Position numbers and translations under genes: made by a program | In this document: piece by piece, positions 39,091 to 48,648 of the stretch | Layout: each line of letters begins with the position of its first letter | Position numbering within the stretch: the first letter of the stretch is position 1 | Notes under the pieces: model-generated | Databases searched by the model: none | Seen by the model: only the letters and a program-made list of their open reading frames with translations | What the model was told of the DNA's origin: nothing | From: Actinomyces sp. oral taxon 171 str. F0337 | Lineage (GTDB): Bacteria; Actinomycetota; Actinomycetes; Actinomycetales; Actinomycetaceae | Reading direction: 5' to 3' | DNA length: 64,000 nucleotides | NCBI RefSeq assembly: GCF_005696555.1 | Contig: NZ_CP040005.1 | Span: 2,728,001-2,792,000 of the forward strand

Positions 39091-40115
39091 CAGCCCACCA
39101 CCCGGGCGCCGGCCACGGGGGCGTCGGCGCGCAGGACGTCGGCCACCAGGCCCGAGGCCTTCAGCGCGCGCGAGACCCGCTGGGCGCTGCCGGGGTCCTC
39201 GACGAGGGCGGCGATGGTGGGGCCGGAGCCGGAGACGATGGCGCGCAGGGCCCCGGCCTCCTCGGCCACGGCGATGACCCGGGCCAGCTCGGGGCGCAGG
39301 TCGAGGGCGGCGGCCTGGAGGTCGTTGTGGAGGGAGCCCGCCAGGGCACGGGCATCCCCGGCGCGCAGGGCGGCGGTGAGGGCCTCGGGCACGTCCCGCG
39401 CCACGGGACCGCCGGTGAATCCTGCGCCCCGGCCTGCGCCGGCCGGGACGATGCCGGCCAGCTCGTCGAAGCGCCGGAAGACCGCCGGCGTGGACAGGCC
39501 ATCATCGGCCAGGGCGAAGACCCAGTGGTAGGCGCCCCGGGTCATGATCGGGGTGACGCGGTCGCCGCGGCCGCTCCCGACGGCGGTGGCCCCGGTCAGG
39601 GGGAAGGGGACGTCGGCCCCGAGGCGGGCGGCCAGGGCGGAGAGCTCGGGCAGGGACAGGCCCGTGCCCCATAGGGCGTTGCACGCCACGAGGGCGGCGG
39701 CGGCGTCGGCGGACCCTCCGGCCATTCCGCCGGCGACGGGAACGCGCTTGCGCAGCAGGAGGTCGACTCCCTCGCCGACGCCGGCGGTCTGCGCCAGGAG
39801 CGTGGCGGCCCGCACGGCCAGGTTGGAGTCATCGACGGGGACGTCGGCATCGGGCTCCTCGAGGGTGAGCGTGACGGTGCCGTGGTCCTGAGCGGACTGT
39901 CGGCGGGCGGTGACGGTCTCGATGAGGCGGACCGCCTGGAAGACCGTGGTGAGCGGGTGGTAGCCGTCGGTGCCGGGGGCGCCGACGGACAGGAAGAGGT
40001 TGACCTTGCCCGGGGCCTCGACGCGCACCGAGCTGGCCGAGCCGCTGCGGGGCGGCGGCGTGGAGGACTCGCGCGGACCGGTGGGGCCGTCGGGAACGGC
40101 ACGCAGATGGCTCAT
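39090..40115 (-). CDS. ispE: 4-diphosphocytidyl-2-C-methyl-D-erythritol kinase
   Basis: GHMP kinase of the MEP isoprenoid pathway, 341 residues. [12 protein letters not shown] near the N-terminus is the IspE substrate motif, and [17 protein letters not shown] is the GHMP ATP-binding loop. A third motif, [13 protein letters not shown], is also present. It is sandwiched by 4-base overlaps with rsmA and the ABC-F gene, the same order as ksgA-ispE in mycobacteria. The first ~30 residues are an unconserved leader. Confidence 0.95.
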
Positions 40116-41206
40116 GACTGCTCCTGTGAGGTGGGAGGCGTTGGCGCAGCGGTCTCGTCGGCGGCGACGGGCTGCAGCACCTCGGCCAGGGCGGCGAAGG
40201 CGGTGATGTCGAGGGTCTCGCCGCGCCGCGCCGGGTCGATTCCGGCGGCGCGCAGGGCGCTCTCGGCGGCGTCGGCCCCTCCGGCGAGCTTCGCCAGGGC
40301 CTTGCGCAGGGTCTTGCGGCGCTGGGCGAAGGCGGCGTCGACCACGGCGAAGACCTGCTCACGGGTGGCGCGCGTGGCAGGGGGCCGGCGGCGCACGAGC
40401 TCGACGAGGGCTGAGTCGACGTTGGGCACGGGCCAGAAGACGTGTCGTGAGATGGTCAGGGTGCGACGGGCCGCGGCGTACCAGGCGGCCTTGAGGCTGG
40501 GGACCCCGTAGGTCCGCGAGCCGGGTTCGGCGGCGAGGCGGTCGGCGACCTCGGACTGGACCATGACGGTGACGCTCTCCAGGCTGGGCAGGGCCTCCAG
40601 CGCGGTGAGCAGGACGGGGACGGCCACGTTGTACGGCAGGTTCGCCACGAGGCGGGTGGGAGGGTTCCCGGTCTCGTCCAGCGACTGCGGACCGGTGATG
40701 CTCAGCGCATCGGCCTCGATGAGGCTGAGGCGACCGGCGGCCTGAGGCATGCGATCGGCGACGGTGACGGGCAGTGCCCGGGCCAGGGCGGGGTCGATCT
40801 CGACGGCGATCACTCGCGCCCCGGCCTCCAGGAGGGCCAGGGTCAGGGAGCCCAGCCCCGGCCCGATCTCCAGGACCGTGTCGTCGGGGCGCACGCCCGC
40901 ACTCTTCACGATGCGGCGCACCGTGCCGGCGTCGTGGACGAAGTTCTGCCCCAGCGTCTTGGTGGGACGGATGCCCAGCGCCTGAGACAGGCCGCGGACC
41001 TCGGTGGGGCCCAGCAGGCCGGCGGCCCGGGATCCCGGGAAGGCGTTGTGATCCCGGGGATCGCGAGGGTCCTGGCAGGTGCGGTCCGTGCGGGCGGCAT
41101 CGGCGGGGGGCTCGGAGGTGGCCTCACAGGCTCCCGCAGGGGTGTGCCCGTCGGCGCGGGCGGCTCCTGCCGGAGGCACCTGTGAATCGGGGGCCGGCAA
41201 CGTCAT
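40112..41206 (-). CDS. rsmA: 16S rRNA dimethyladenosine transferase
   Basis: Dimethylates two adjacent adenines near the 3' end of 16S rRNA. The protein has 364 residues from ATG 41206. Motifs are [23 protein letters not shown] (SAM binding) and [11 protein letters not shown] (catalytic NLPY). The ~80 residues before the first motif are an unusual Ala/Pro/Asp-rich extension compared with the usual 270-290 residues, so a later start is possible but no RBS supports one. No Shine-Dalgarno lies before ATG 41206; a TACTGT box sits six bases upstream. Confidence 0.93.
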   Translation of the reverse strand: MTLPAPDSQVPPAGAARADGHTPAGACEATSEPPADAARTDRTCQDPRDPRDHNAFPGSRAAGLLGPTEVRGLSQALGIRPTKTLGQNFVHDAGTVRRIVKSAGVRPDDTVLEIGPGLGSLTLALLEAGARVIAVEIDPALARALPVTVADRMPQAAGRLSLIEADALSITGPQSLDETGNPPTRLVANLPYNVAVPVLLTALEALPSLESVTVMVQSEVADRLAAEPGSRTYGVPSLKAAWYAAARRTLTISRHVFWPVPNVDSALVELVRRRPPATRATREQVFAVVDAAFAQRRKTLRKALAKLAGGADAAESALRAAGIDPARRGETLDITAFAALAEVLQPVAADETAAPTPPTSQEQS

Positions 41207-41212
41207 GGGGAC

Positions 41213-41218
41213 ACAGTA
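41213..41218 (-). promoter_or_regulatory. Candidate -10 box (TACTGT) for leaderless rsmA
   Basis: TACTGT plus GTCCCC directly before ATG. A TGACA element 16-17 bases further upstream fits a -35. The same 12 bases save one precede rsmI. Confidence 0.55.
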
Positions 41219-41326
41219 ACCGGCGCCCACCTTTTGTCACTGTGAGATATCTGGGAACATGCCGCGTGCTCTCCGCATGATCGCGTCCCGGAGCGTGCGT
41301 GACGTCCCCGCGGCGGCTCCGGCCGC

Positions 41327-42241
41327 TCAGCGCAGGCCGAGCTTGTCGGCGCAGCCGGGCCACTGCCCCCAGCCGGCCTGGGCCTGGAGCTTCTTGGCCA
41401 TGGCGGTCTGGGTGGCGGCGTCAGCCTCGTGAGGATAGCCGGTTCCACCCAGGGACTGCCAGGTCTCCAGGGTGAACTGGTACATGCCGTAGAAGCCGTT
41501 ACCGGTGTTGGTCTGCGGGTTGCCACCGGACTCGCACTGGGCGAGCTTGCCCCAGACGTCGTCCCCGACCTCACTCCTGGTCGTGCCCGTGCTCCCGCCG
41601 GACCCGCCGGAGGACTCCGAGGGCGTCGAGGCCTGTCCCTGCGTCTGGGCCTGGGGCTGAGGCTGAGCCTGCTCCTGGCCCTGGCCCTGCGCCTGAGACT
41701 GGTCCTGCTTGCTCTCCTGCTTCTTGGCCGCGCCGGTGCCGACAAGGACGACCTCATCCACCTTCTGGGTGACGACGACCTGCGCGACCGGAGTGCGGGA
41801 GACCTCCTTGCCGCCAACGGTGGTGACCTCGTAGGTGGTGCGCACGACGCCGTCGACACCGGGAGTGACCACCTTGGTCTCACCTTCGGGCAGGTCGCTG
41901 CTCTCCTGCTGGACGGAACCGTGGGGGTCGGTGGCGTCAACCGTCTCGGTGGTCACCTTCTGCGCGTTCGGCGTGACCGAGACCCTGCTGTGACCGCCCT
42001 CAGCACCCAGACTGTCGGAGCGCCGCCCGGCAGCCTCGACGCCGGAGGCCCGAGAGGGCTCCCCCGCTCGCACTGCGGCGTAGGCGGCCCCGGAGACCGC
42101 AACCGACAGGGCCAGGGCCGCCAGACCGGCGCGCAGCGCGATGGTGCGCATGCCCCGCTGCTCTTGGGGAGCCTCCTGCGAGACCGGTTCCTGCGGATCC
42201 TCAGTCAGAGCATGAGCGTGGGGACGGGCGAGGGGAGTCAT
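41327..42241 (-). CDS. G5-domain resuscitation-promoting factor (RpfB-like lytic enzyme)
   Basis: A 304-residue secreted murein hydrolase. A 35-residue cytoplasmic N-terminus precedes one helix or signal (about 36-56). A G5 domain follows (to about residue 165, ending VDEVVLVGTG). Then comes a Gln/Ala/Pro-rich linker of about 60 residues and a C-terminal Rpf domain. Rpf landmarks are DVWGKLAQCESGGNPQ with the catalytic Glu, GFYGMYQF, and TAMAKKLQAQAGWGQWPGC. ATG 42241 has GGAAGGA nine bases upstream. It lies next to rsmA-ispE as rpfB does in mycobacteria. It probably cleaves peptidoglycan during regrowth. Confidence 0.9.
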   Translation of the reverse strand: MTPLARPHAHALTEDPQEPVSQEAPQEQRGMRTIALRAGLAALALSVAVSGAAYAAVRAGEPSRASGVEAAGRRSDSLGAEGGHSRVSVTPNAQKVTTETVDATDPHGSVQQESSDLPEGETKVVTPGVDGVVRTTYEVTTVGGKEVSRTPVAQVVVTQKVDEVVLVGTGAAKKQESKQDQSQAQGQGQEQAQPQPQAQTQGQASTPSESSGGSGGSTGTTRSEVGDDVWGKLAQCESGGNPQTNTGNGFYGMYQFTLETWQSLGGTGYPHEADAATQTAMAKKLQAQAGWGQWPGCADKLGLR

Positions 42242-42347
42242 GGGGAGACGTCCTTCCAATCGACGGCGAGTGCCACGGTAGTGGAAGCGTCATGGTGAGG
42301 ACAATAAACCACCTCACTCTTTTGTGACACGCGTCCCATAACGATGG

Positions 42348-42386
42348 CGACGGTGCTCGCCCCACGCGGGGAGGCGAGCACCGTCG
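42348..42386 (-). terminator. Hairpin downstream of the second G5 gene
   Basis: Perfect 14-bp inverted repeat (42348-42361 with 42373-42386), 11-base loop, about 50 bases after the stop at 42440. Confidence 0.7.
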
Positions 42387-42439
42387 ATGACGTACCGGGC
42401 ACCGCGGAACGAGGGGACGTCCCGGGCGACCGATTCGAC

Positions 42440-43486
42440 TCAGTACCAGCCGACGGACTCGGAGTGGGCCCAGGCCGAGCAGGGGGTGCCGTAACGGCCG
42501 GAGATGTAGTTCAGACCCCAGGTGATCTGGGTGGTGGGGTTGGTGGCCCAGTCGTCGGCGACCTCGCTCATCTTGCTGCCGGGCAGCGCCTGGGGGATGC
42601 CGTAGGCGCCCGAGGAGGCGTTCTCGGCCTGGTAGTTCCAGCTGGACTCACGGGTCCACAGGTTCTCCAGGCAGGAGAACTCGGAGTCTCCCCAGCCGTG
42701 GCCGGCCATCATGGACCGGGCGATGGCCTTGGCGCTGTCGGGGTCGGTCCCCGCGCCGGGGTTGGCCGCGGGTGCCGGAGCGCTGTTGCCCGAGCCCTCA
42801 CCGCCACCGTCGGCCTGGGCGGCGGCCTCCTGCTGAGCCTGAGCCTGAGCAGCAGCCTCCTGCTGAGCCTGAGCCTGAGCGGCGGCCTCCTGCTCGGCCT
42901 GGGCAGCGGCCTCCTGCTGAGCCCCGGTACCCACCAGGACGACCTCATCCACCTTCTGGGTGACGACGACCTGGGCGACCGGGGTGCGGGAGATCTCCTT
43001 ACCGTCCTGGGTGGTGACCTCGTAGGTGGTGCGCACGAGTCCGTCGACACCGGCGGTCTCGACCTTGGTCTCACCCTTGGGCAGCGCGTCGGTCTCCTTC
43101 TTCACCGTGCCGTGAACCTGCGGCTCGTCGACGGTGGTGGTGGAGGTCTGAGCGCTGGCGATCTTGCCGGAGCCCGCCTTCTGGGTGGCGGACGCCTTGG
43201 CCTGCCCTTCGGACTCACCACCGATCAGCCCGAAGGAACCGCCCGAGGAGGAGCGTCCCTCGTCATCCCCCGCGGAGATGGCGGCGTACGCGGCACCGGA
43301 GACCGCCAGGGAGAAGGCCGCAGCGGCGCCCCCCGCCTTGAAGAGCATGGGGGTCAGGGAGGTCTTGGCAGGCCCGTCGGCACGACGACGGCCATGGAGA
43401 CCGGATGCGGCCCGCCTCTTGGAGGCCAAGGAGCCGAGGCCGGTGAGTGTGGTACTCAGGGAGCTGGTCTGGGAGTGACGACCCAC
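42440..43486 (-). CDS. G5-domain protein with C-terminal transglycosylase SLT-like domain
   Basis: A 348-residue secreted protein, tandem paralogue of the Rpf gene. GTG 43486 is chosen because GAAGGAAG lies seven bases upstream; an ATG at 43549 has no RBS. A basic N-terminus, one helix (about 50-70), and the same G5 domain (ending VDEVVLVGTG) are followed by a Gln/Ala/Glu repeat linker. The C-terminal ~95 residues differ from Rpf: LENLWTRESSWNYQAENASSG, AYGIPQALPGSKM and WGLNYISGRYG, a lysozyme-fold transglycosylase with the catalytic Glu in RESSW. The pair shares a sheath but carries two different catalytic heads. Confidence 0.88.
   Translation of the reverse strand: MGRHSQTSSLSTTLTGLGSLASKRRAASGLHGRRRADGPAKTSLTPMLFKAGGAAAAFSLAVSGAAYAAISAGDDEGRSSSGGSFGLIGGESEGQAKASATQKAGSGKIASAQTSTTTVDEPQVHGTVKKETDALPKGETKVETAGVDGLVRTTYEVTTQDGKEISRTPVAQVVVTQKVDEVVLVGTGAQQEAAAQAEQEAAAQAQAQQEAAAQAQAQQEAAAQADGGGEGSGNSAPAPAANPGAGTDPDSAKAIARSMMAGHGWGDSEFSCLENLWTRESSWNYQAENASSGAYGIPQALPGSKMSEVADDWATNPTTQITWGLNYISGRYGTPCSAWAHSESVGWY
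42802..42925 (-). repeat. Tandem repeat coding the QQEAAAQAQA linker
   Basis: About three near-identical 36-39-bp units in the linker between G5 and the catalytic domain. Units are multiples of three, so copy number could vary without frameshift. Confidence 0.8.
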
Positions 43487-43796
43487 GATAGAACTTCCTT
43501 CGTTTGACGACTGCATGTCACCGTAACCGATGACCCAGGGGCGTGCCAATGCACCTGCTCACACCCTGTGGGCTTGTGATGGAACCGTGCAGAGAGGCCC
43601 TGATCCCCACCTGCTATCTACCTGGGACAGTCCTGAGTGAACGATGGCAACCTGGGAACCGCCGTCCGGACAAAATCGGCCGCCCGGGATCCGCCGTCGC
43701 CTCTTTCCCTCTTCCCCGGATTCCGGGCACCCTCCCCGCAGGACGTCAGCAGCCGTAGGTCGGAGCACCGAGGGCGGCCCCGGATGGCCGAGGCGA
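43487..43796. other. Intergenic region between tatD and the G5 genes
   Basis: 310 bases, no credible gene. It presumably holds the promoter of the minus-strand G5 gene. I looked for a ydaO-type (c-di-AMP) riboswitch, which precedes some actinobacterial rpf genes, and did not see its conserved core. Confidence 0.4.
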
Positions 43797-44723
43797 TCAC
43801 CAGGCCCCGTAGACCGCCTCAGTGGTGGCCTGCAGACGGCGGCAGAGGTCTTCCTCACTCAGGCCCCGCTGCTCGGCCAGGAAGCGGACCGTGTCGCCCA
43901 GGAGGTAGGAGGCGTTGGGGCGGCCGCGCCAGCGCCTGGGAGGAAGGTAGGGGGCGTCGGTCTCCACCAGGAGGAGCTCGCCGGGCAGGGCGGCGACCGC
44001 CTCGCGCAGGGAGTCGTTGGCCGGATAGGTGAGCGGGCCGGCGACGGAGGCGTACCAGCCGTGCTCGGCGCAGGCGGCGGCCAGGTGCGGACCGCCTGAG
44101 AAGCAGTGGAAGACGGTGCGTCCCGGGGCGCCGTCGGCCTTGAGCACCTCCACGCAGGCGGCGTGCGCGTCACGGTCGTGGATCTGCAGGGGCAGGTCGA
44201 GGTCCTTGGCCAGGGCGATGTGCGCCCGGAAGGCCTCGCGCTGAGCGGCGGCCCCCTTTTCACCGGTGCGGAAGAAATCCAGGCCACTCTCTCCGACGGC
44301 GACGACGACGTCGGCGTTCGCCCTGAGCGTCCCCTCCAGGCGGACCATGACCTCCTCGAGCGGCTCGGCGTGGTGCGCCCGGGCGCGCGGGGCGAGCCCG
44401 TCGGGCCCGGTCTCGCGCACCCCGGCGTGGAGGACGGCCTCGTTGGGGTGCACGGCCAGAGCCACGCGCACCCCTGGCAGCTCTCGGGCCAGGGCCAGGC
44501 TCTCCTCCCAGGTGGTGACCTCGCAGGCGGAGGTCACCACGCGGGTGACGCCGACGGCGGCGGCGCGCCCGACCAGCTCGGCGGCGCTCAGCGGCGCCTC
44601 CGAGCCGGGGCCGCCGGGGTCCGCGGGAACCGGCAGGTGCGTGTGGTTGTCGGTGACCGGGGCCGCCAGGGGGGCGACGGCGTCGGCCGGCGGCCAGGAG
44701 CGGTCGCGCTTCCTCGAGCCCAT
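43797..44723 (-). CDS. tatD: TatD-family metal-dependent deoxyribonuclease
   Basis: A 308-residue hydrolase with the TatD metal ligands: DNHTHLP (HxH), GESGLDFF (Glu), QIHDRDAH (His), VFHCFSGG (His) and VETDAPYLPP (Asp). It lies six bases after metG on the same strand, the same order as in mycobacteria. It probably degrades or repairs DNA ends; its substrate is not deducible. Confidence 0.92.
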   Translation of the reverse strand: MGSRKRDRSWPPADAVAPLAAPVTDNHTHLPVPADPGGPGSEAPLSAAELVGRAAAVGVTRVVTSACEVTTWEESLALARELPGVRVALAVHPNEAVLHAGVRETGPDGLAPRARAHHAEPLEEVMVRLEGTLRANADVVVAVGESGLDFFRTGEKGAAAQREAFRAHIALAKDLDLPLQIHDRDAHAACVEVLKADGAPGRTVFHCFSGGPHLAAACAEHGWYASVAGPLTYPANDSLREAVAALPGELLLVETDAPYLPPRRWRGRPNASYLLGDTVRFLAEQRGLSEEDLCRRLQATTEAVYGAW

Positions 44724-44729
44724 GCGCCC

Positions 44730-46577
44730 TCAGGAGCCGGTGACGTCGTCGGGCACGGAGCCGGCGTAACGGGCCAGCTCGACCTCGACGATCGACTCGT
44801 CCAGCTTGGTGAACACCGGGGCCGGCTTGTCCACGGGGGTGCCGACGGCGACCGGGTGGCGCCCCCAGGTGGGAGCGTCCCGGTAGTCGCCGGTGATGAC
44901 CGGGTAGCCGGTGCGGCCGTCGAAGGCCTCGGGCAGGTGCTCGGGGTCGAGCTCGTCGACCTCCTCGATACGGGGCATCGGAGCGATCCGGCCGCGTCCG
45001 CCCAGGACCCGGTCGACGTCGTTGGCGGCGTGCGGCAGGAAGGGCGAGAGCATGAGGTTGAGGTCGGCGACCGCCTGGGCCAGCGTGTGCAGGACCGTGG
45101 CCAGGCGGGCCTGGGTGGCGGGGTCCTCGCCCTTGAGCTTGAAGGGCTGGGTGTCGGCCACATACTTGTTGGCCTCGCCGACCAGACGCATCGCCTCTCC
45201 CAGGGCCGCCTTCTGACGGTGCTGGGCGATGAGGTCGCCCACGGAGGCGAAGCCGGCCTCGACGGCGTCGAGCAGGACCCGGTCGATGGCCTGGAGCTCG
45301 GCGGGCTCGGGGATCTGTCCGAAGCGCTTGTGGATCATGGAGGCGGTGCGGTTGACGAGGTTGCCCCAGCCGGCCACGAGCTCGCCGTTGGTGCGCCGCA
45401 CGAACTCCGCCCAGGTGAAGTCCGCGTCCGCGGTCTCCGGGCCGGCCGCGCAGATGAAGTAGCGCAGGGCGTCGGCCTGGTAGCGCTGGAGGAAGTCGCG
45501 CACGTAGATGACGATGCCGTGGGATGAAGAGAACTTCTTGCCCTCCATGGTGAGGAACTCGCTGGAGACGACCTCGGTGGGCAGGTTGAGCACGCCCAGG
45601 CGCCCGGGCTCGCCGCCGCTCTCGCCCTGGCCGTTGTAGCCCAGGAGCTCAGCCGGCCAGATCTGGGAGTGGAAGACGATGTTGTCCTTGCCCATGAAGT
45701 AGTAGGACAGGGCCTGCGGATCGTTCCACCAGGCGCGCCACGCCTCGGGGTCGCCGCTGCGGCGCGCCCACTCCACGGAGGCGGACAGGTAGCCGATGAC
45801 GGCGTCGAACCAGACGTAGAGGCGCTTGGTGGGCTGGTCCTCCCAGCCGGGCACCGGGATGCCCCAGTCGATGTCCCGGGTCATGGCGCGCGGGCGGATG
45901 TCGTCCAGGAGGTTCTGGGAGAACTTGATGACGTTGGGCCGCCAGGTGCCGGAGGCCTCGCGCTCGTCGAGCCAGGCACCCAGGGCCTGAGCCAGGGCGG
46001 GCAGGTCCAGGAACCAGTGGGTGGTCTCCACGAACTCGGGGGTCTCGCCGTTGATCCGCGAGCGCGGGCTGATGAGGTCGGTGGGGTCGAGCTGGTTGCC
46101 GCAGGTGTCGCACTGGTCCCCGCGGGCGCCCTCGGCGCCGCAGATCGGGCAGGTGCCCTCGATGTAGCGGTCGGGCAGGGTGCGCCCGGTGGAGGGCGAG
46201 ATCGCTGAGCGGGTCACCTGCTGGACCATGTAGCCGTTGTCCCGCACGGTGGTGAACATGTCCTGGACCACGTGGTAGTGGTTGCCGGCGGTGGTGCGGG
46301 TGAACAGGTCGTAGGACAGGCCCAGGGCCACGAGGTCCTCGACGATGAGCCGGTTGTTGCGGTCGGCGAGCTCACGGGCGCTGAGGCCCTCCTCGTCGGC
46401 GGCGACGAGGATCGGGGTGCCGTGCTCATCGGTGCCCGAGACCATGAGGACGTCATGACCGGCCATGCGCATGTAGCGCGAGAAGACGTCAGAGGGGACA
46501 CCGAAGCCGGCGACGTGGCCGATGTGACGCGGGCCGTTGGCGTACGGCCAGGCGACTGCGGACAGGATGTGGGTCAT
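44730..46577 (-). CDS. metG: Methionyl-tRNA synthetase
   Basis: A 615-residue class-I aminoacyl-tRNA synthetase. The HIGH-type motif is [11 protein letters not shown] near the start, and the KMSKS-type loop is KKFSSSHG. A zinc knuckle CPICGAEG...CDTCGNQ places it in the MetRS subgroup with a Cys4 site. No C-terminal tRNA-binding (EMAP) domain is present. The start ATG has no RBS but a TAGGCT box seven bases upstream. It heads the metG-tatD operon. Confidence 0.96.
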   Translation of the reverse strand: MTHILSAVAWPYANGPRHIGHVAGFGVPSDVFSRYMRMAGHDVLMVSGTDEHGTPILVAADEEGLSARELADRNNRLIVEDLVALGLSYDLFTRTTAGNHYHVVQDMFTTVRDNGYMVQQVTRSAISPSTGRTLPDRYIEGTCPICGAEGARGDQCDTCGNQLDPTDLISPRSRINGETPEFVETTHWFLDLPALAQALGAWLDEREASGTWRPNVIKFSQNLLDDIRPRAMTRDIDWGIPVPGWEDQPTKRLYVWFDAVIGYLSASVEWARRSGDPEAWRAWWNDPQALSYYFMGKDNIVFHSQIWPAELLGYNGQGESGGEPGRLGVLNLPTEVVSSEFLTMEGKKFSSSHGIVIYVRDFLQRYQADALRYFICAAGPETADADFTWAEFVRRTNGELVAGWGNLVNRTASMIHKRFGQIPEPAELQAIDRVLLDAVEAGFASVGDLIAQHRQKAALGEAMRLVGEANKYVADTQPFKLKGEDPATQARLATVLHTLAQAVADLNLMLSPFLPHAANDVDRVLGGRGRIAPMPRIEEVDELDPEHLPEAFDGRTGYPVITGDYRDAPTWGRHPVAVGTPVDKPAPVFTKLDESIVEVELARYAGSVPDDVTGS

Positions 46578-46584
46578 GGAGGTC

Positions 46585-46590
46585 AGCCTA
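46585..46590 (-). promoter_or_regulatory. Candidate -10 box (TAGGCT) for leaderless metG
   Basis: TANNNT seven bases before the ATG; no Shine-Dalgarno. Confidence 0.4.
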
Positions 46591-46837
46591 TCGGGTTCCC
46601 GGCCGCTTCAGTCCACGGCCGCGGATCTGGTCCACGGCCTGCGGGACCGCACCGGCACCCGGTAGTCTGTCCGAGTCGTGCGGCTCCCGCTCGGTGAATG
46701 TTCCGGCACGTTTCGGCAGCTCCCGATGGATTTCGGGGGTGCCGTGAGGTCTCAGCATCGCGATGCTGCCGTGCGCGCCGTCATGATGTGTTCCCACGCG
46801 CCTCACACACGGACACGATGGACCAGAAAGGCCAGTT

Positions 46838-47890
46838 ATGTCCCAGTACCCCGGCTCCCAGTACTCAGCGAACCCAGCAGGCTGGTCGGCGAACGGCTAC
46901 GACCCCGCCCTGGCAGGCGGCCAGCCTCCGCAGTACCCGCCGGCCGCACCGCTCCAGACGCCCCAGGCCGGCTACCCGGGTGCCGCGAGCCAGTCGACGA
47001 CGTCCAGGAGCCTGGCCGTGCCAACGGCGTTGGCGGTGGCCGGGCTGGCCATCCTCCTCATCGCCGTCATCGGCGGGATCGGCTCGGCGGTCACCCGCAG
47101 CCAGTTCAACGCCACCGTCGCCAGCCTGCCGGAGGACCAGGCCGCCACGGTGGAGCTGGACAAGGGCAGCACCTACGGGCTGTTCTACAGCGACGGCGAT
47201 GACGCGCCGGAGTGCTCGGTGACCTCGCCCGATGGCGACGACGTCGCCACGAAATCCAGCTCGTCGTCCACGAAGGTCAAGGGCGGCCAGCTCTTCTCGA
47301 CCTTCTCCTCCCAGAAGTCGGGCGCCTACACCGTTGACTGCAACAACACCGCGGGAGTCTCCGTGGGCGAGATCGTCGCCCCCTCGTCAGCGAAGGCCAC
47401 CTTGCTGTCACTGTTCGGGCTTGTCGGGGCGATCATCATGGGGGTCGTGGGCCTGGCGATGGGCGCCGGCGGCATGGCCTGGCGCTCCAAGCTGGCAGCC
47501 GCCGGTACGGCCCCGACCGCGACGGGTGAGGCGTTCAGCACGATGACCGGGGCGGCCCCCGGTACCCCGACCGTCTACACGCAGGGCGCCTGGCAGTCCG
47601 AGCAGCCGCCGCAGTACGCCCAGCAGCCCCAGTACCAGCAGCCGGAGCCGGCGCCCCAGCAGGCCCCTTACGCGCCCTCGGCGGCCGGGGCAGGAGCTGC
47701 GCCTCAGTACTCGCAAATAGCGCCGACCGCCCAGTTCGGTTGGACGGGGCAGCAACCGGCTCAGCAGCAGGCTCAGCCCGAGCAGCCGTCGGTGTTCACC
47801 CAGCCTGTGCAGCAGGGGCCGTACAACCAGCAGGGGCACCCCGGACAGCCGGGCCCGTACCAGCAGCCCGGTGGCTGGCCGGCCCAGTAG
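46838..47890 (+). CDS. Two-TM protein with Pro/Gln-rich cytoplasmic ends
   Basis: A 350-residue protein I do not recognise by family. Residues 1-55 are Pro/Gly/Tyr/Gln-rich. Helix 1 (about 60-85) and helix 2 (about 185-210) enclose an extracellular domain of about 100 residues with two Cys. The remaining ~140 residues are Gln/Pro/Ala repeats (QYAQQPQYQQPEPAPQQ). Both ends should face the cytoplasm. ATG 46838 has AGAAAGG upstream. It is divergent from metG and followed by a strong hairpin. Confidence 0.75.
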   Translation: MSQYPGSQYSANPAGWSANGYDPALAGGQPPQYPPAAPLQTPQAGYPGAASQSTTSRSLAVPTALAVAGLAILLIAVIGGIGSAVTRSQFNATVASLPEDQAATVELDKGSTYGLFYSDGDDAPECSVTSPDGDDVATKSSSSSTKVKGGQLFSTFSSQKSGAYTVDCNNTAGVSVGEIVAPSSAKATLLSLFGLVGAIIMGVVGLAMGAGGMAWRSKLAAAGTAPTATGEAFSTMTGAAPGTPTVYTQGAWQSEQPPQYAQQPQYQQPEPAPQQAPYAPSAAGAGAAPQYSQIAPTAQFGWTGQQPAQQQAQPEQPSVFTQPVQQGPYNQQGHPGQPGPYQQPGGWPAQ

Positions 47891-47908
47891 CCCGTCTCAG
47901 CCGACGCA

Positions 47909-47946
47909 GGGGTGCCCTCGCCGAGAGAATTCGGCGAGGGCACCCC
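47909..47946. terminator. Bidirectional hairpin between convergent genes
   Basis: Perfect 16-bp inverted repeat (47909-47924 with 47931-47946), six-base loop, lying between the stops of the two-TM gene (plus) and the nicotinamidase (minus). Confidence 0.85.
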
Positions 47947-48001
47947 TGTTGCTCGGGGCCACAGCCTGGTGAACAGGTTGGTGGCCGGTGTCGACAGCGC
48001 T

Positions 48002-48604
48002 TCAGTAGGAGGGCGCCAGCTCGATGCCGGCGGCGCTCATGTCGGCGCGGGCGACACGTCCCAGCTCGGGGCTGACCGGCTCGGTCAGGTCGGTCAGGAC
48101 CCGCACCCGGTAGCCCTGCCGGGCCGCGTCCAGGGCGGTGTCCTTGACGCAGTGGGACTCGGCCAGGCCGACGACGTCGACGGCCTCGATGCCGGCGGCG
48201 CCCAGGATGTCGGCCAGGGTGCGGCCGTCCTCGTCAACGCCTTCGAAACCGGAGTAGGCGGCGGCGTACTGGCCCTTCTTCACGGCGGCGTCGGCGTCCA
48301 GGCCGCTCAGGGCGGGATGGAGCTGGGCCTCGGCGGAGTCGGCCACGCCGTGAACGGGCCAGGTGTCGACGAAGTCGGGCTCGCTGGAGAAGTGCTCACC
48401 GGGATCGATGTGCCAGTCCTGGGTGGTGACCACCAGGTCGTAGTCCCCCCGGTGGGAGGACAGGTGGGTGGCGATGCGCTCGGCGACGGCGTTGCCGCCG
48501 GCCACCGCCAGAGCGCCTCCCTCGCAGAAGGTGGGCTGGACGTCGACGACGATGAGGGCCCGGCGAGCGCGGGCCTGGGAACCGGTGCGGTGCTCAGTGT
48601 TCAT
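48002..48604 (-). CDS. pncA: Nicotinamidase/pyrazinamidase (isochorismatase family)
   Basis: A 200-residue amidase that hydrolyses nicotinamide to nicotinate for NAD salvage. Catalytic triad: Asp21 (VDVQ), a Lys in VKKG (109 or 110) and Cys152 (HCVKDTA). Metal ligands Asp63, His65 and His71 lie in QDWHIDPGEH. ATG 48604 has no RBS; TATGGT lies six bases upstream. It is monocistronic between two convergent or divergent neighbours. Confidence 0.9.
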   Translation of the reverse strand: MNTEHRTGSQARARRALIVVDVQPTFCEGGALAVAGGNAVAERIATHLSSHRGDYDLVVTTQDWHIDPGEHFSSEPDFVDTWPVHGVADSAEAQLHPALSGLDADAAVKKGQYAAAYSGFEGVDEDGRTLADILGAAGIEAVDVVGLAESHCVKDTALDAARQGYRVRVLTDLTEPVSPELGRVARADMSAAGIELAPSY

Positions 48605-48610
48605 GACCCG

Positions 48611-48616
48611 ACCATA
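48611..48616 (-). promoter_or_regulatory. Candidate -10 box (TATGGT) for leaderless pncA
   Basis: TANNNT exactly six bases before the ATG; no Shine-Dalgarno. Confidence 0.5.
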
Positions 48617-48648
48617 GCGGGATCGGCCGCGCCGGGGACCCGGTCGGG

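Noticed and set aside
43487..43796. ydaO (c-di-AMP) riboswitch upstream of the G5 genes
   Set aside because: Known before some actinobacterial rpf genes, but the conserved core and pseudoknot segments are not visible here.
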